Source: Ulvibacterium marinum (GTDB taxonomy: Bacteria; Bacteroidota; Bacteroidia; Flavobacteriales; Flavobacteriaceae). From it: a stretch of 64,000 nucleotides of DNA. Made by a program: the position numbers and the translations under genes. Of the stretch, positions 55,064-63,498 are shown piece after piece. The stretch lies in assembly GCF_003626755.1 (NCBI RefSeq), contig NZ_RBCJ01000002.1:1240001-1304000 (forward strand), written 5' to 3'. Numbering within the stretch: position 1 is the stretch's first letter; each line of letters opens with the position of its first letter. Under the pieces are notes generated by a model, which ran no database searches, was not told the DNA's origin, and saw nothing but the letters and a program-made list of their open reading frames with translations.

Positions 55064-55954
55064 TTAGGTCACTGCAAAAAGCTTGGACAAAAGTAGGGAT
55101 AAAGGCAACAATAGTAATAACAAAAGGCCGTACCACCAAACGGAAAAGCCTACGGCCAAGGAAGCGTCCAGGACAATTAGCGAAAGGACGCCTGCTATCA
55201 CCGCTTTTTTTATGTTTTGAGGGGAATTCAAGTTATAGGCACGAATAAGGGGTTTAAAGACCAAAAAAGCGAAGAGCGCTAAAAAAGGAATCACTTGAAC
55301 TATATTTTCGGTTTTGGACATAACAATAGTTGCAATGGCCAAAATAACCAGTATGTACAATACCCCTGCCCAAATGATATGGTTCTTATTATTTCCATGC
55401 ACCTCACCTCTACTTATTACCGTAATGGCAAAGATATACGCCAAAGGGATTCCGGCGTACCACCACTGGGAAAATGCTCCTAGGATGGACATACCCAAGA
55501 TTAGGTTCAGGCCCCTGCACAATCCCATATTCAAAGGTCCAAGAAAGCCATCTTTTTTTGAAAAAGCATCATAAAGGACAATAAAAAAAGCCAAAACAAA
55601 GGAAATAATACCGCTAAAAGATCCGGAAAAAAAGGCCAATACTATCCCCAATATCAATAAAAGCACTCCGTAAAGTGCTGCGGATTTTAGAGGAATCAAT
55701 CCACTTGGAATAGGCCTTTCCGGACGCTCCACTTTATCCAGATTTACATCGAATACGTCATTAAGAACAACCCCGCCCGCATACAAAAAGACTGATGCAA
55801 AAACCAAGAAGATTACTTTGTAAACGATTTCTAAACCAATAAAGTCATTGGAAAGAACTCCGGCAATTGCAATACCGGCCAAAATATCGGCGGCAGCGGT
55901 AGGTAAATTGGCTGGACGGGCCAAGCGCAAATATCCTTTTAGTACAGTGGACAT
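55064..55954 (-). CDS. eboC: EboC: UbiA-family prenyltransferase
   Basis: 296 aa with about nine transmembrane helices. The first aspartate-rich motif NDVFDVNLDKVERPERP (~66-82) is intact; the second reads YDAFSKKD (~147-154). Transfers a prenyl chain to a small acceptor in the inner membrane. Its ATG directly follows the eboB stop (TAAATG). The prenylated product in ebo systems has not been defined. Confidence 0.9.
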   Translation of the reverse strand: MSTVLKGYLRLARPANLPTAAADILAGIAIAGVLSNDFIGLEIVYKVIFLVFASVFLYAGGVVLNDVFDVNLDKVERPERPIPSGLIPLKSAALYGVLLLILGIVLAFFSGSFSGIISFVLAFFIVLYDAFSKKDGFLGPLNMGLCRGLNLILGMSILGAFSQWWYAGIPLAYIFAITVISRGEVHGNNKNHIIWAGVLYILVILAIATIVMSKTENIVQVIPFLALFAFLVFKPLIRAYNLNSPQNIKKAVIAGVLSLIVLDASLAVGFSVWWYGLLLLLLLPLSLLLSKLFAVT

Positions 55955-56863
55955 TTATACAATTTTATCCGAATCCACTTTTGGGACTTGACCGCGCAAT
56001 ACGCTATTCTCATTATACAGTTCCGTCTGGTCGATTCCTTTCGGGTTTAACCAATCGGATTCTTTCATTTTGCCATTTTTTCCAAAAATATCCAAAGCAT
56101 TTTGATAGCAGGTCTTCACCACATCTTCCTTTGCAATCCCTCGTTTCAACATTAAGTTGGCGGTTTTGGGAACTGCTAATGGGTCGCTTACCCCCCAATC
56201 TGCAGAGCTATCCACAATGATGTCCGTACTTCCATATTTTTTGACTACTTCTACCATGCGCTCGTTGCCCATTTTAGTCTTGGGATAGATAGTAAAAGCG
56301 GCTACAAAGCCCCTATCCAGCACTTCCTTTACCGTTTCTTCATTGTTATGATCAATAACGACCATGGCCGGATCTAAGCCATGTTCCAAACATACCTCCA
56401 TACTTCTAATCGTACCTGATTTTTTATCCCGATGTGGTGTATGTACCTGTACCACCATGCCCAGTTCTTTGGCCATTTCCAATTGAGCTCGAAAGTACTT
56501 GTCCTCCGCGGGGGTTTGATCGTCATACCCTATCTCACCTATGGCTACCACATTTTCCTTATGAAGGTATAAGGGCAGTAATTCGATTACCTCTTCGGCC
56601 AAGGCTTCATTATTTGCTTCCTTGGAATTTAAACCGATAGTACAATAGTGTTGTATCCCGAATTGTCTGGCCCTAAAAGGTTCCCAACCTACCAAGCTGC
56701 TGTAATAGTCCTGAAATGAACCCACTTTGGTACGCGCCTGACCCAACCAGAAGGAAGGTTCGATGACCGCTACCACCCCTGCCTCCGCCATAGCTTCGTA
56801 ATCATCCGTTGTTCTTGACGTCATATGAACGTGTGGGTCTATAAACATCATTTTTTCTTCCAT
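55955..56863 (-). CDS. eboB: EboB: TatD-like metal-dependent hydrolase
   Basis: 302 aa from the ATG at 56861-56863 (MEEKMMFIDPH), which sits 2 bp after the eboA stop. A longer frame to 56887 would overlap eboA and is less likely. Metal ligands: FIDPHVHMTSR (His-x-His), GEIGYDD (~105), VQVHTPHRD (~135) and VDSSADWG (~220, Asp). TatD/amidohydrolase fold of unknown substrate; the gene set around it makes the EboB call firm. Confidence 0.88.
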   Translation of the reverse strand: MEEKMMFIDPHVHMTSRTTDDYEAMAEAGVVAVIEPSFWLGQARTKVGSFQDYYSSLVGWEPFRARQFGIQHYCTIGLNSKEANNEALAEEVIELLPLYLHKENVVAIGEIGYDDQTPAEDKYFRAQLEMAKELGMVVQVHTPHRDKKSGTIRSMEVCLEHGLDPAMVVIDHNNEETVKEVLDRGFVAAFTIYPKTKMGNERMVEVVKKYGSTDIIVDSSADWGVSDPLAVPKTANLMLKRGIAKEDVVKTCYQNALDIFGKNGKMKESDWLNPKGIDQTELYNENSVLRGQVPKVDSDKIV

Positions 56864-56865
56864 AT

Positions 56866-57720
56866 TCAATCTTTTAGGGTTTTCCAACTTAGTATTTTAT
56901 TTTCAACCTGTTCCAACAGATGAGGATAGCCTTCCAGCATTTTTTTGGCTTCAGGGGTATCCGAATGATAACAACACAGAGCTCCGGCCCTATTTTCCAA
57001 AGAATCGGTACTGTCCAACAACCGTTTCATATCAGCTAAAAGGGTGGCATTTAGAAATCCGGAAACGGGACGCCAAAAATAAGGGTCAATATCCCTGGAG
57101 GCCGCCCATCGTTCATGGGCATAATCCGAAATAATACGGGCCAGTTCTTTGTTCGCCCTTTTGTCTACATCCAATATGGCGCTCAGATCTCCTTGCATAA
57201 AAGCGGTTTTCAGATACATCTGGTTCCATTGTTGCTCATTAAAGTACAATGCGGGATATGGGTTATTCAGGGCTATTGCATTAAAAACCGTGGATACATT
57301 GGTTCGAAGTGCATCGACTGCCTGGGTATTATAGGCCTCCGGATTGGGCAGCAATATCAAAAATTTTAAAAAAGTCTCCAATTCCCCGGTATCCGCCACT
57401 TCAATAATATTGGCAACCTTCGGTGTAAAAAATTCCCTATCCGCCTTCAATACGCTGATCAACAAATAAATTCTTGAAATCTGTTGGATATTCGCTTTCT
57501 GAATACGCAAGTAACCTTCTAGATCATTACCGGAATTGATACTTTGGATATTCTGAAGACCAATCTTGGACGGGACAAGACTGTAGGTTAAATACATATC
57601 CCGGGCATTGCCTTCGCGGGCGATTTTTTGGATTTTTTCCTCCAACCAATTACGGGCTTCCTGGTCAACGGTATTTTCAATAATCCTTGACAGCTGTTCG
57701 CCTACATCATTTAACTGCAT
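56866..57720 (-). CDS. eboA: EboA: EboA-domain protein
   Basis: 284 aa, mostly helical and soluble, with no signal peptide. No catalytic motif is visible; a short CCYHSDTPEA segment near residue 250 is typical of the family. It is the first gene of the leftward ebo operon. Upstream, TACCTTTA at 57742-57735 on the minus strand resembles a -7 box but leaves a very short leader. The spacer to ppdK is shared with the dyads at 57871-57916. Function unknown. Confidence 0.85.
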   Translation of the reverse strand: MQLNDVGEQLSRIIENTVDQEARNWLEEKIQKIAREGNARDMYLTYSLVPSKIGLQNIQSINSGNDLEGYLRIQKANIQQISRIYLLISVLKADREFFTPKVANIIEVADTGELETFLKFLILLPNPEAYNTQAVDALRTNVSTVFNAIALNNPYPALYFNEQQWNQMYLKTAFMQGDLSAILDVDKRANKELARIISDYAHERWAASRDIDPYFWRPVSGFLNATLLADMKRLLDSTDSLENRAGALCCYHSDTPEAKKMLEGYPHLLEQVENKILSWKTLKD

Positions 57721-57870
57721 AAAACCACCTATTTTAAAGGTAATCGGTAGTTCTTGAAATTGCTACCACTTCTACCAAGCAAACCATTTTGCCAAACATC
57801 ATCAAAAATAAAGCTAATTATCATATAATAAAAGTGGTGGATATCGGTATTAACCACAATCCCTTTTTTT

Positions 57871-57947
57871 GTAACCTATGTTACCGGATTTTCAAGCAAT
57901 AAGGTGATAAATATCATGAAAACACTTCAGTGAAGTCTATACTTTTG
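57871..57947 (+). promoter_or_regulatory. ppdK promoter with two dyads and a -7 box
   Basis: GTAACCTATGTTAC (57871-57884; GTAAC-N4-GTTAC) is followed by TGATAAATATCA (57905-57916; TGAT-N4-ATCA) and TACTTTTG (57940-57947), an exact TAnnTTTG -7 box. Dyad centres are 33 bp apart, and the second dyad is 33 bp from the -7 centre, i.e. near -40.5 as expected for a class II Crp/Fnr activator. The sqr-like promoter has the same layout. Confidence 0.6.
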
Positions 57948-57987
57948 AGTGATCCAAAATTCAGGTAAACACCTTAAAAACAATAGT

Positions 57988-60717
57988 ATGGAAATCATGG
58001 AAGAAGTTAGAAAACGGGTATTTCGATTTGGCAGCAAATCGGCCGATGGGGACAGCACAATGCGAAACTTACTTGGTGGAAAAGGCGCCAATCTAGCCGA
58101 GATGAGCGCTATCGGTATCCCCGTACCGCCAGGGTTTACCATAACCACAGAAGTTTGTACGGAATATAATAAGTTAGGAGAGGAGGCTACATTGAAACTG
58201 ATCAGGAAGGATGTTGAGCAGGCCATTGCCAATATTGAAAAGATCATGGATACCGAATTCGGTAATTCGGAAAACCCTCTTTTGATTTCCGTACGATCGG
58301 GAGCACGTGTTTCCATGCCCGGAATGATGGATACCGTTTTAAATTTAGGTCTAAATGATGATGTTGTAAAAGGCCTTGCCGCTAAGACAAAGAACGACCG
58401 ATTTGCCTGGGATTCCTACCGGAGATTTATTCAAATGTATGGAGGCGTTGTCCTCGGAATGAAACCGGAATCCAAGGACGATATCGATCCCTTTGAGGAA
58501 ATTATGGAACACCTTAAGGAAAAACGTGAAATTGAACTGGACACCCAGTTTACCGTACAAGACCTTAAGGATTTGGTCTATGATTTTAAGGATATTGTAA
58601 AGAAGCGTACCGGTCACGATTTCCCTACAGACCCATGGCAACAACTATGGGGAGCCATTATCGCGGTTTTCAATAGTTGGAACGGAGACCGCGCCCTGTA
58701 CTACCGTAAAATGCACGGCTACCCTGCGGATTGGGGAACCGCCGTAAACGTACAGGCCATGGTCTATGGTAACATGGGAGACAGTTCGGGTACCGGAGTA
58801 TGTTTTACCCGGGATGCGGGAACAGGTGAAAATGTATTTAATGGGGAATATCTGATCAACGCACAGGGCGAGGACGTGGTTGCAGGTGTACGCACCCCAC
58901 GACAAATCACCACGCTTGGATCCAAACGATGGGCGGAACTGGCCAAAATCAATGAAAACGAGCGTTTGGTTACCTATCCCTCCTTGGAGGAATTGATGCC
59001 TACCATATATAAGGAACTTCATGGGTATCAAGAAAAGCTGGAAAAGCATTATCGGGATATGCAGGACATGGAGTTTACCATTCAGGAAGGAAAACTCTGG
59101 ATACTACAGACCCGTAACGGGAAACGTACCGGAGCGGCCATGGTAAAAATCACGATGGATTTGCTCAAAGAAGGATTGATTGATGAAAAGGAGGCAATAC
59201 TCAGTATAGAGCCCACTAAATTGGACGAGTTGTTACACCCGGTCTTTGATACAAAAGCCCTAAAACGCGCACATGTCATCGCCCAAGGATTACCTGCCTC
59301 TCCAGGGGCCGCAACGGGACAGATCGTGTTTTTTGCCGACGAGGCACATAAATTCCGTCATAGCATCCTAACCCGGATAGAAACCTCTCCAGAAGATTTG
59401 GAGGGAATGAACATAGCCAAGGGTATCTTAACGGCTCGGGGCGGAATGACTTCCCATGCGGCCGTAGTCGCCAGGGGAATGGGGAAATGCTGTATCTCCG
59501 GTGCCGGTGCCTTAAAAATCAGTTACAAAAGACGGACGTTGACCGTAGACGGAAAAGTATATCATGAAGGAGATTGGATTTCCTTGAACGGTTCCACTGG
59601 AAATATTATTGAAGGTAAAGTAGCTACGAGCGAACCTGAATTAAGTGGAGAATTTGGTGAAATTATGAAATTGGCGGATAAGTATGGAACCATGGAGGTA
59701 CGTACCAATGCCGATTCTCCAAAAGATGCCAAGGTTGCCCGTAATTTTGGTGCAAAAGGTATTGGACTGGCCCGTACCGAACACATGTTCTTTGAAGTAG
59801 ACCGCATCAAGACCATGCGCGAAATGATTCTGGCCGATACGGTAAAGGGAAGAAAACATGCCTTGGAAGATTTGTTGCCCATGCAACGTAAGGACTTTGA
59901 GGGTATTTTTGAAGCCATGGACGGACATCCCGTTACCATTCGTCTTTTGGATCCCCCATTGCATGAATTTGTGCCCCATCAATTGGCCACACAAAAAGAG
60001 TTGGCCGAGGATATGCATATTTCCTTATTGGCCGTTAAGAACAAAGTAGCGGAATTACAGGAATTCAATCCTATGTTGGGCCATAGGGGATGTAGATTAG
60101 GAAATACCTATCCAGAAATAACCGAAATGCAAACCAGGGCCATCATTGAAGCAGCTCTAAATTTGAAGGAGAAGGGCATTGTCTCCAAACCTGAAATTAT
60201 GGTCCCCTTAGTTGGAACATTGAGTGAATTTATGGAACAGGAAAAGGTAATCCGGGAAACCGCCAACAAGGTATTTGAAGAATATGAGGATACCATCGAT
60301 TATTTGGTAGGTACCATGATCGAAGTGCCCCGGGCGGCATTAATGGCCGATTCCATTGCTGAACGCGCCGATTTCTTTTCCTTTGGAACAAACGATCTTA
60401 CGCAAATGGCCTTTGGCTATTCACGGGATGATGCCGGTAAATTCCTGCCCATCTATCTGGAAAAAGGAATTTTGACCGCAGATCCCTTTGAGGTTTTGGA
60501 TCAAAAAGGTGTAGGACAGTTAGTAAAAATGGGAACGGAACGCGGCAGAAGCACCAAGCCTGATTTAAAAGTAGGTATTTGTGGAGAACATGGCGGGGAG
60601 CCTAGTTCGGTAGAATTCTGTTATGCTACTGGAATGAACTATGTGAGCTGTTCTCCCTTTAGGGTTCCCATTGCACGGGTAGCAGCTGCCCAAGCAGTTT
60701 TAAAAGCAGGTAGTTGA
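57988..60717 (+). CDS. ppdK: Pyruvate, phosphate dikinase
   Basis: 909 aa from the ATG at 57988; the frame extends to a GTG at 57949 that overlaps the -7 region and so cannot be the start. Converts pyruvate, ATP and Pi to PEP, AMP and PPi, or the reverse. N-terminal ATP-grasp region starts FGSKSADGDSTMRNLLGGKGANLAEM. The phosphorylated His is H490 in GGMTSHAAVVARG. The C-terminal PEP/pyruvate barrel has ARTEHMFF, SFGTNDLTQMAFG and CGEHGGEPSSVEFC. Cytosolic; serves glycolysis/gluconeogenesis balance. Monocistronic, ended by the hairpin at 60760-60820. Confidence 0.95.
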   Translation: MEIMEEVRKRVFRFGSKSADGDSTMRNLLGGKGANLAEMSAIGIPVPPGFTITTEVCTEYNKLGEEATLKLIRKDVEQAIANIEKIMDTEFGNSENPLLISVRSGARVSMPGMMDTVLNLGLNDDVVKGLAAKTKNDRFAWDSYRRFIQMYGGVVLGMKPESKDDIDPFEEIMEHLKEKREIELDTQFTVQDLKDLVYDFKDIVKKRTGHDFPTDPWQQLWGAIIAVFNSWNGDRALYYRKMHGYPADWGTAVNVQAMVYGNMGDSSGTGVCFTRDAGTGENVFNGEYLINAQGEDVVAGVRTPRQITTLGSKRWAELAKINENERLVTYPSLEELMPTIYKELHGYQEKLEKHYRDMQDMEFTIQEGKLWILQTRNGKRTGAAMVKITMDLLKEGLIDEKEAILSIEPTKLDELLHPVFDTKALKRAHVIAQGLPASPGAATGQIVFFADEAHKFRHSILTRIETSPEDLEGMNIAKGILTARGGMTSHAAVVARGMGKCCISGAGALKISYKRRTLTVDGKVYHEGDWISLNGSTGNIIEGKVATSEPELSGEFGEIMKLADKYGTMEVRTNADSPKDAKVARNFGAKGIGLARTEHMFFEVDRIKTMREMILADTVKGRKHALEDLLPMQRKDFEGIFEAMDGHPVTIRLLDPPLHEFVPHQLATQKELAEDMHISLLAVKNKVAELQEFNPMLGHRGCRLGNTYPEITEMQTRAIIEAALNLKEKGIVSKPEIMVPLVGTLSEFMEQEKVIRETANKVFEEYEDTIDYLVGTMIEVPRAALMADSIAERADFFSFGTNDLTQMAFGYSRDDAGKFLPIYLEKGILTADPFEVLDQKGVGQLVKMGTERGRSTKPDLKVGICGEHGGEPSSVEFCYATGMNYVSCSPFRVPIARVAAAQAVLKAGS

Positions 60718-60759
60718 TCCACTTATGGATTTCATCCCCTTATAAAAAGAGGCGAAACT

Positions 60760-60820
60760 ATAGTAATTGCGAATTGTTACCTGGACCAAGTTCCGGGTAA
60801 CGGTTCGCAATACTATTTTT
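60760..60820 (+). terminator. Strong rho-independent terminator after ppdK
   Basis: A long hairpin: the left arm starts ATAGTAATTGCGAA (60760) and the right arm ends TTCGCAATACTAT (60816), with near-complete pairing over about 22 bp each, a short loop around ACCAAGTT, and a T-run at 60816-60820. Confidence 0.85.
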
Positions 60821-60931
60821 ATGTGAACCTAACCCCATCTGATTCCCTCCTAGAGTCCTTGGAACCACATTCTTTACGGCGATTTTTTAAATACAAAACA
60901 TTATAAATCAATCGATTATATTGGATTTTAT

Positions 60932-61007
60932 GTAACAATTGTTACCAAGTTTTGACCCTTCACCTGACTTTTGTCATGTCTTTTGACCCCATATCCCAAT
61001 AACTTTA
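60932..61007 (+). promoter_or_regulatory. sqr-like operon promoter with two dyads and a -7-like box
   Basis: GTAACAATTGTTAC (60932-60945) is a perfect 14-bp palindrome; TGACTTTTGTCA (60965-60976) is TGAC-N4-GTCA; TAACTTTA (61000-61007) matches the -7 box in 7 of 8 positions if the last base is free. Spacing is 32 bp between dyads and 33 bp from the second dyad to the -7 centre, as at ppdK. The rest of the 326-bp gap contains the ppdK terminator and AT-rich DNA. Confidence 0.6.
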
Positions 61008-61043
61008 TGTGTATAAAATAGAAAAGGATAAAGTTTAGAAAGC

Positions 61044-62291
61044 ATGAAACATTTGGTCATATTAGGCGCGGGAACATCAGGTACCATGATGGTAAATCAT
61101 CTCATCGGAAAGCTTCCCAAAAAAGAATGGAAAATTACCATAGTAGATCAGTATAAAACACATTACTATCAACCGGGGTTTCTGTTTCTTCCCTTCGATA
61201 TCTATACCACACAACAGGTAAAAAAAGATGGTAGAAAGTTTATTCCAAAAGAAGCGAATTATATCCAGAAAAAAATTGAGCTCATCCTGCCCAAGGAAAA
61301 TTTGGTAAAGCTTGAAGGTGGGGAGGAACTACCGTACGATATATTGATCGTCGCGACTGGTACAAATATAGCTCCTGATGAAATAGAAGGTATGGACGGC
61401 CCTGGGTGGTACAAGGACATCTTCGATTTTTATACCTATCAAGGAGCTAAGGCCCTACGCAATAAGCTACGGGAATGGGAAGGTGGAAAACTGGTAGTGC
61501 ATATTACCGAAATGCCGATTAAATGTCCCATTGCCCCTTTGGAATTTGTGTTCTTGGCCGACTCCTATTTTAAGAACAAGGGCATGCGGGACAGCGTGGA
61601 CATTACCTTCGTTACCCCTCTAAGCGGTGCTTTTACCAAACCCAAGGCCACCAAGGCCCTACACTACCTATTGGAAGAAAAGAACATTACGGAGATTACC
61701 GATTTTAATATAGAACGCGTCGATTATGAAAACAAAAAGATAGTCGATTATGCCGATACCGAGGTTGAATATGATCTGTTGGTTACCGTACCCACGAACA
61801 TGGGGGATGCACTTTTGGAACGCTCGGAAATGGGAGATGAACTGAACCATATCCCAACGAACAAGGCCACCTTACAGACCTTGGATCATGAAAACATATT
61901 TGCCATAGGCGATGCCACAAACTTACCGACCTCAAAAGCTGGATCGGTCGCTCATTTTGAAGCGGAGATACTGACGGAAAACATACTTCATTACATAAAG
62001 GGAGAACCTTTGAAAGAGGAATTTGACGGACATGCCAATTGCTTTATCGAGACCGGTAATGGCAAAGCCTTATTAATCGATTTCAACTATACCCATGAGC
62101 CGGTAGAGGGAACCTTCCCGTTTCCCGGCGTAGGCCCGCTGCAGTTATTGAAGGAAAGTAGAGCGAACCACATGGGCAAAATGGCCTTTAAATGGGTGTA
62201 CTGGAACATGTTATTGAAAGGCACACATATTCCGTTCGTATCCGCGAACATGAGTACAAAAGGCAAACATTTTGAAAAAATGGAATCTTAA
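61044..62291 (+). CDS. Sulfide:quinone oxidoreductase-like FAD flavoprotein
   Basis: 415 aa. FAD loop VILGAGTSGTMM (5-16), ATGTNIAPDEIEG (~104-116) and AIGDATNLPTSKAGS (~287-301) define the two-dinucleotide-binding flavoprotein fold. Two conserved cysteines, C161 (KCPIAPLEF) and C333 (NCFIET), match the redox pair that carries sulfane sulfur in SQRs. A Lys/hydrophobic C-terminal tail may bind the membrane. Predicted to oxidise sulfide to polysulfide or persulfide and reduce quinone. Followed by TusE- and DsrE2-type sulfur carriers, which supports a sulfur role. First gene of the operon. Confidence 0.82.
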   Translation: MKHLVILGAGTSGTMMVNHLIGKLPKKEWKITIVDQYKTHYYQPGFLFLPFDIYTTQQVKKDGRKFIPKEANYIQKKIELILPKENLVKLEGGEELPYDILIVATGTNIAPDEIEGMDGPGWYKDIFDFYTYQGAKALRNKLREWEGGKLVVHITEMPIKCPIAPLEFVFLADSYFKNKGMRDSVDITFVTPLSGAFTKPKATKALHYLLEEKNITEITDFNIERVDYENKKIVDYADTEVEYDLLVTVPTNMGDALLERSEMGDELNHIPTNKATLQTLDHENIFAIGDATNLPTSKAGSVAHFEAEILTENILHYIKGEPLKEEFDGHANCFIETGNGKALLIDFNYTHEPVEGTFPFPGVGPLQLLKESRANHMGKMAFKWVYWNMLLKGTHIPFVSANMSTKGKHFEKMES

Positions 62292-62310
62292 TAATCTAAA
62301 ACAAGGTAAA

Positions 62311-62619
62311 ATGGAAAAGCTAATCGCACAACGTACTATTTCAGTAAATGAAGAAGGATATTTGACCGATTTTTCGCAATGGACCAAGGAAATCGGTGAG
62401 GGAATCGCCAAAGAGCAGGATATTGCTATGACGGATAGGCACTGGGAGGTCATAGATTACATTCATGATAAATTTCAAAAGGAAGAACCCCTCTCCATAC
62501 GCGGTATCAAAAAAAGTGGGGTCATCAATATCAAGGAATTTTACAAGCTGTTTCCGGGAGGCCCATTAAAAAAAGCTACAATGATCGCCGGGATACCCAA
62601 ACCCAAAAGTTGTATTTAA
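62311..62619 (+). CDS. TusE/DsrC-family sulfur relay protein
   Basis: 102 aa from the ATG at 62311; a TTG at 62272 in the same frame overlaps the sqr-like gene and is rejected. Family signatures: GYLTDFSQWT (~16-25), LSIRGIKKSG and the C-terminal AGIPKPKSCI. Only the penultimate Cys (C101) is present; the second Cys, about 11 residues upstream in DsrC, is absent (Thr/Met there). That makes it TusE-like, a persulfide carrier rather than a trisulfide partner of DsrAB. Cytosolic. Confidence 0.85.
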   Translation: MEKLIAQRTISVNEEGYLTDFSQWTKEIGEGIAKEQDIAMTDRHWEVIDYIHDKFQKEEPLSIRGIKKSGVINIKEFYKLFPGGPLKKATMIAGIPKPKSCI

Positions 62620-62652
62620 ACCAGTATTTGTAAACAATTTAAATCAAAAATC

Positions 62653-63129
62653 ATGAGTAAGACCAAAGTACGGAAGATGATGTTCATCCTTTCCAAAGCT
62701 ACCATAGAAAATGTATATGCCGCCTTTATTATGGCCAATGGTGCCCGGATGGAAGGTATAGAGTCCGAGATATTCTTTACTTTTTTCGGATTGGAAGCCA
62801 TCCAGAAGAAAAAACTGGAACATTTGCGTGTGGCCACGGTGGGCAACCCTGCCATGCATATTCCAACCATGTTGGGTGGCCTACCGGGCGTTGAGGCACT
62901 GGCCACCAGTATGATGAAAAAGGAAATGGAAAAACTGGATATGCCACCTGTTGGTGAATTTTTGGAAATATTATCGGATTCTGGATGTAGGCTTTGGGCC
63001 TGTAAATTGGCCATGGATATGTTCCATTTAAAGGAAAAAGATTTGATCGATGAAATCGAAGGCATCCTTACCATAGGGGATTTTTACAATAGGGCCGATG
63101 CCGAAGGTACCCAGCTGCTTTTCATTTAA
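62653..63129 (+). CDS. DsrE2-type DsrE/F-like sulfur carrier
   Basis: 158 aa. Two Cys in SGCRLWACKLAMDMF (C112, C117) correspond to the conserved GC-x4-C region of DsrE2 proteins, and the GMEGIESEIFFTFFG-like strand near residues 33-46 is family typical. A mildly hydrophobic segment around 65-85 is consistent with the membrane-leaning DsrE2 group. It likely passes sulfane sulfur between the SQR-like enzyme and the TusE-like protein. Last gene of the operon. Confidence 0.82.
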   Translation: MSKTKVRKMMFILSKATIENVYAAFIMANGARMEGIESEIFFTFFGLEAIQKKKLEHLRVATVGNPAMHIPTMLGGLPGVEALATSMMKKEMEKLDMPPVGEFLEILSDSGCRLWACKLAMDMFHLKEKDLIDEIEGILTIGDFYNRADAEGTQLLFI

Positions 63130-63177
63130 TGGCTAGGTATCTGTTAGCTCATCTTTAACAGGATAAATAGTTATACA

Positions 63178-63319
63178 TTTTTTCTAAAATTTTATAAAAA
63201 TATAGATTTTATAGTCAATATACATCGATAAGTAAACAAATATATTTCGAAAAAGATTACTTGAAAATATAACTTTATTTTCAATAGATTACGTTTTTTC
63301 TTAAAATTTTATAAGAATT
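63178..63319. repeat. Pair of imperfect direct repeats, each with TAAAATTTTA palindrome
   Basis: Two ~24-bp AT-rich copies (63178-63201 and 63295-63319) differ by one inserted base and one substitution. Each contains the 10-bp palindrome TAAAATTTTA (63185-63194 and 63302-63311), 117 bp apart. They lie in the 369-bp gap between the DsrE2-type gene and the secreted protein at 63499, which otherwise shows nothing I recognise. Could be operators or a chance result of low complexity. Confidence 0.35.
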
Positions 63320-63498
63320 TACGTTCAATTAATGATACATACCGATAATTTGACGGAACCTACCGTTTACCCGATTACGGAAACGTCCACCCGTCTTTCC
63401 CCTTAATTTTGATATTGTAACCACCAGCCTCCCTTTTGGATGTGCCTCTCAAATGGATAATCTAGATTAGGGGGAAAGGCAGGTAAAAACGCATTGAA

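Noticed and set aside
57949-57987. GTG start for ppdK
   Set aside because: It directly follows the -7 box at 57940-57947, so it would lie at or before the transcription start.
62272-62310. TTG start for the TusE-like gene
   Set aside because: It overlaps the upstream gene and adds residues absent from the family; the ATG at 62311 fits TusE length.
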